A stretch of 8,172 bases of DNA from the NCBI GenBank assembly GCA_030670005.1, contig DAOVCL010000084.1, positions 1 to 8,172 on the forward strand, in the 5' to 3' direction. Below are positions 6,465-8,172 of the stretch, in pieces. Positions within the stretch are counted from its first letter, which is position 1. Every line of letters starts with the position of its first letter. The position numbers and the translations under genes were made by a program. The notes under the pieces were generated by a model. It worked only from the letters and a program-made list of their open reading frames with translations. It ran no database searches and was not told where the DNA came from. Source of the DNA: Candidatus Zixiibacteriota bacterium. GTDB taxonomy: Bacteria; SM23-81; DAOVCL01.

Positions 6465-6746
6465 ATGGTTGTGGGGGTATTGAGGCTGGACCTCTTCATT
6501 CCCCGGAGTCAGTCCCTGAAGGCCAAAAGACAGGTGATCAAGGGGTTAAGGGAGAGGGTGAGGAGAAGGTTTAATGTCTCTGTCTGTGAGCTGGATAACC
6601 TGGACCTCTGGCAGAGGGCTACCTTAGGGATAGCCTTTCTTTCCAATGAGTCGAGTTATGTGCATCTGATCCTCTCTCAGGTAGAGAGATCTCTGGAGGA
6701 GGATGGGAGAATCCAAATTTTGCACTCTTCCATTGAACTGCGGTAG
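6465..6746 (+). CDS. ylxP: DUF503 / YlxP-like protein, probable ribosome-associated factor
   Basis: This 93-residue protein matches the DUF503 (YlxP) family: start MVVGVLRLDLFIP, then SLKAKRQVIKGLRERVRRRFNVSV, then LDLWQRATLGIAFLSNE and a C-terminal helix and strand. No signal peptide or membrane segment is seen. The family is small and compact, and its members sit between infB and rbfA in many Gram-positive and deltaproteobacterial genomes. A role in ribosome function is inferred from that context and is not proved by the sequence. ATG 6465 lies 3 nt after the infB stop and gives the family's usual MxVGVL start. GTG 6471, with GGAG 6 nt upstream at 6461-6464, is an in-frame alternative that would remove two residues. 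The stop TAG is followed directly by the rbfA ATG. Confidence 0.93.
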   Translation: MVVGVLRLDLFIPRSQSLKAKRQVIKGLRERVRRRFNVSVCELDNLDLWQRATLGIAFLSNESSYVHLILSQVERSLEEDGRIQILHSSIELR

Positions 6747-7094
6747 ATGCCACACAGAAGATGTCAAAGAGTAGGGGAACTCCTCAAGGAGGAGATTAGC
6801 GACATAATCGAAAACGAGCTCAAGGATCGCTCTATTGGTTTTGTCACCCTGACCCAAGTTAAGGTAACCCCTGACCTCAGGTATGCAAAGGTATATTTCG
6901 GCGTGCTGGGCGGCGAGGCCCAGCGCCAGGCAGCTTCTGAGGGGTTGAAGCGGGCCAAGGGCTTTATCCAAGCCCAATTGGGTAGGAAAGTTAGACTTAG
7001 ATACACCCCTCAGATCAGCTTTTGCTTTGATGATTCCATAGAATATGGGGCACACATCTTGGATCTCTTGCGCAGGGTAGAGGGTGAAGGTTGA
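6747..7094 (+). CDS. rbfA: 30S ribosome-binding factor RbfA
   Basis: RbfA binds immature 30S subunits, helps 16S rRNA 5'-end maturation and acts in cold adaptation in E. coli. The 115-residue protein is a typical single KH-like domain. Family features are RCQRVGELLKEEISDIIENEL (N-terminal helix, about residues 5-25), IGFVTLTQVKVTPDLRYAKVYF (about 30-51), an amphipathic helix with LKRAKGFIQAQLG, then the strand region VRLRYTPQISFCFDDSIEYG and a last helix with LLRRVEGEG. ATG 6747 abuts the DUF503 stop codon. I see no good Shine-Dalgarno site before it, so translation probably depends on coupling to the gene upstream. Its own stop codon overlaps the truB TTG by 4 nt. Confidence 0.95.
   Translation: MPHRRCQRVGELLKEEISDIIENELKDRSIGFVTLTQVKVTPDLRYAKVYFGVLGGEAQRQAASEGLKRAKGFIQAQLGRKVRLRYTPQISFCFDDSIEYGAHILDLLRRVEGEG
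7080..7084 (+). promoter_or_regulatory. Shine-Dalgarno site setting the truB TTG start
   Basis: GAGGG inside the end of rbfA lies 6 nt before TTG 7091. Together with the TTGA overlap with the rbfA stop, it supports TTG as the start. The nearby GTG at 7084 is in another frame. Confidence 0.65.
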
Positions 7095-8011
7095 GGCCTC
7101 AAGCGGGCCTTCTTAATACTTATAAGCCCCAGGGGTGGACCTCCTATGATGTCTGTGCCTATATGAAACCCCTTCTGGGCACCTCTAAGGTGGGCCATAC
7201 AGGAACCCTGGATCCATTTGCTCAGGGGGTCCTTCTGGTCTGTTTTGGCCAGGCTACCAAGCTTTTTCCCTATCTGCAGGGGGAGAAGGAGTATCAGGCC
7301 CTCCTCAGGCTGGGTCAGAGGACGGATACCTATGATCTTACAGGTAGGATAATCGCAGAGGTTTCCTTAGGCAATCTGAAAAGGGAGAAGGTGGGAAAGG
7401 TAATAGCCGGGTTTGTGGGGGAGATATGGCAGAGGCCACCCCGGTTTTCTGCCCTTAAGCGGGGTGGGAAAAGGCTATATGACCTGGCCAGGAGGGGAGT
7501 GGAGGTAGAGCTTCAACCAAGAAGGGTGACGATAAAACAGATTAGTCTGGAGAAGTTCACCTCTCCCCTTTTAGAGATAAAGGTGATCTGTTCCTCGGGA
7601 ACCTATATCAGGTCCTTGGCCTCTGATATCGGTGAGCGGTTGGGATGTGGGGCCCATCTGGTGAAGCTCGTGCGCACCAGAATAGAGAACTTCCAAGTGG
7701 AGGAATCCTCTCCCCCGGAGAGGATTAAGGAATTGGTCCATAGGGAGAGATGGGAGGATTTTGTCATCCCGATGGAGCATGCCCTTCCCGAGTTTAAGGT
7801 AGTGAGGGTCTTTAACTCCTTCAGGCCTAAGGTAAAATCTGGCCTTTCCCTGTGTCCAGAGGATATTCTATCCCTTCCCCAGGGGATAAAAGAAGGGGAG
7901 AAGATAAAGGTCTTAGATGAAGGGGACAACCTTCTGGCCCTCCTCTTGGCCACTACGGATATAGCTGAAAAAGGGGGATTTAAGGCCTCCTACCTGAGGG
8001 TTCTCTCCTGA
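7091..8011 (+). CDS. truB: tRNA pseudouridine(55) synthase TruB
   Basis: TruB converts U55 in the T-loop of elongator tRNAs to pseudouridine and also acts as a tRNA chaperone. The 306 residues show: AGLLNTYKPQGWTSYD (5-20), the catalytic motif GHTGTLDPFAQGVL with catalytic Asp41, the YQALLRLGQRTDTYDLTG segment, PRFSALKRGGKRLYDLARRG, and CSSGTYIRSLASDIGERLG near 174-192. A C-terminal region from about 230, including FKVVRVFNSFRPKVKSG, fits a PUA-type RNA-binding domain. The stretch RTRIENF has Glu where many homologues have Gly. TTG 7091 is chosen because the family usually starts a few residues before the GxLNxxKPxGxTS motif and because GAGGG lies 6 nt upstream. It overlaps rbfA by 4 nt and its stop abuts the ribF start. 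Confidence 0.96.
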   Translation: MRPQAGLLNTYKPQGWTSYDVCAYMKPLLGTSKVGHTGTLDPFAQGVLLVCFGQATKLFPYLQGEKEYQALLRLGQRTDTYDLTGRIIAEVSLGNLKREKVGKVIAGFVGEIWQRPPRFSALKRGGKRLYDLARRGVEVELQPRRVTIKQISLEKFTSPLLEIKVICSSGTYIRSLASDIGERLGCGAHLVKLVRTRIENFQVEESSPPERIKELVHRERWEDFVIPMEHALPEFKVVRVFNSFRPKVKSGLSLCPEDILSLPQGIKEGEKIKVLDEGDNLLALLLATTDIAEKGGFKASYLRVLS

Positions 8012-8172
8012 ATGGAAGTTTACACCTATCCAGGTGATAGGCCCCAGGTCTCCGGCCCGATAGTGACAGTAGGGACTTTTGATGGCCTCCACCTGGGACA
8101 TCAGAGGGTTATAGGTGAGCTATTAAGAAGGGCCAGCCTTAACCACCGTTCATCGGTGGTTGTCACCTTTCA
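8012..8172 (+). CDS. ribF: Bifunctional riboflavin kinase/FAD synthetase RibF, 3'-truncated by the window edge
   Basis: RibF phosphorylates riboflavin to FMN and adenylates FMN to FAD. Only 53 codons and two bases are in the window, running open to the edge. They hold the start of the N-terminal adenylyltransferase domain: a short lead (MEVYTYPGDRP), the strand PIVTVGTFDGLHLGH with the nucleotidyl-transferase signature GTFDGLHLGH at residues 21-30, the helix HQRVIGELLRRA, and the second strand SVVVTF, where the family usually continues to a histidine-proline. The kinase domain lies beyond the window. ATG 8012 follows the truB stop directly; GAGGG at 7996-8000 is 11 nt upstream. truB-ribF adjacency is very common and supports the call. 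Confidence 0.9.
   Translation, partial: MEVYTYPGDRPQVSGPIVTVGTFDGLHLGHQRVIGELLRRASLNHRSSVVVTF

Overview
The window is a stretch of bacterial chromosome packed with housekeeping genes, all on the + strand: DNA mismatch repair and tRNA modification, then ribosomal protein S21, then a long translation and transcription operon. Nothing suggests a mobile element, CRISPR array, toxin system or prophage, and I found no new multi-gene system. The smaller points of interest are in the intergenic control regions and in a few residue substitutions.

Layout. Positions 1-1269 hold the 3' part of mutL; its ATPase motifs lie upstream of the window. Positions 1266-2201 hold miaA, which overlaps mutL by 4 nt. 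A promoter at 2198-2226 (TTGACA, 17 nt, TATATT) begins inside the miaA stop codon and drives rpsU (2271-2456). The only real intergenic region (2457-2570) carries a second promoter, with an extended -10, and directly after it a terminator-like hairpin with a T6 run. Next comes the tightly spaced operon rimP (2571-3020), nusA (3021-4268), infB (4284-6461), a DUF503/YlxP gene (6465-6746), rbfA (6747-7094), truB (7091-8011) and the first 53 codons of ribF (8012 to the window edge). Gaps inside it run from a 4-nt overlap to 15 nt. No gene-free stretch exceeds about 115 nt.

How the genes work together. RimP and RbfA assist 30S subunit assembly, S21 is a 30S protein, IF2 starts translation, NusA controls elongation and termination of transcription, TruB and MiaA modify tRNA, and RibF makes FMN and FAD. 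The rimP-nusA-infB-rbfA-truB-ribF order is widespread in bacteria. This version lacks the ylxR and ylxQ genes that many Gram-positives have between nusA and infB, but keeps DUF503 between infB and rbfA.

Organism. The features are bacterial throughout. The nick-competent MutL, the DUF503 gene in this place, the single C-terminal helix-hairpin-helix region of NusA, and an S21 gene with its own promoter fit a Desulfobacterota-like (former deltaproteobacterial) or a nearby deep or uncultured lineage. Heavy use of AGG/AGA for arginine and ATA for isoleucine, and purine-rich coding strands, are often seen in thermophiles. Both points are inference; I cannot name a genus. Start codons are unusually diverse: GTG for miaA and TTG for rpsU, infB and truB.
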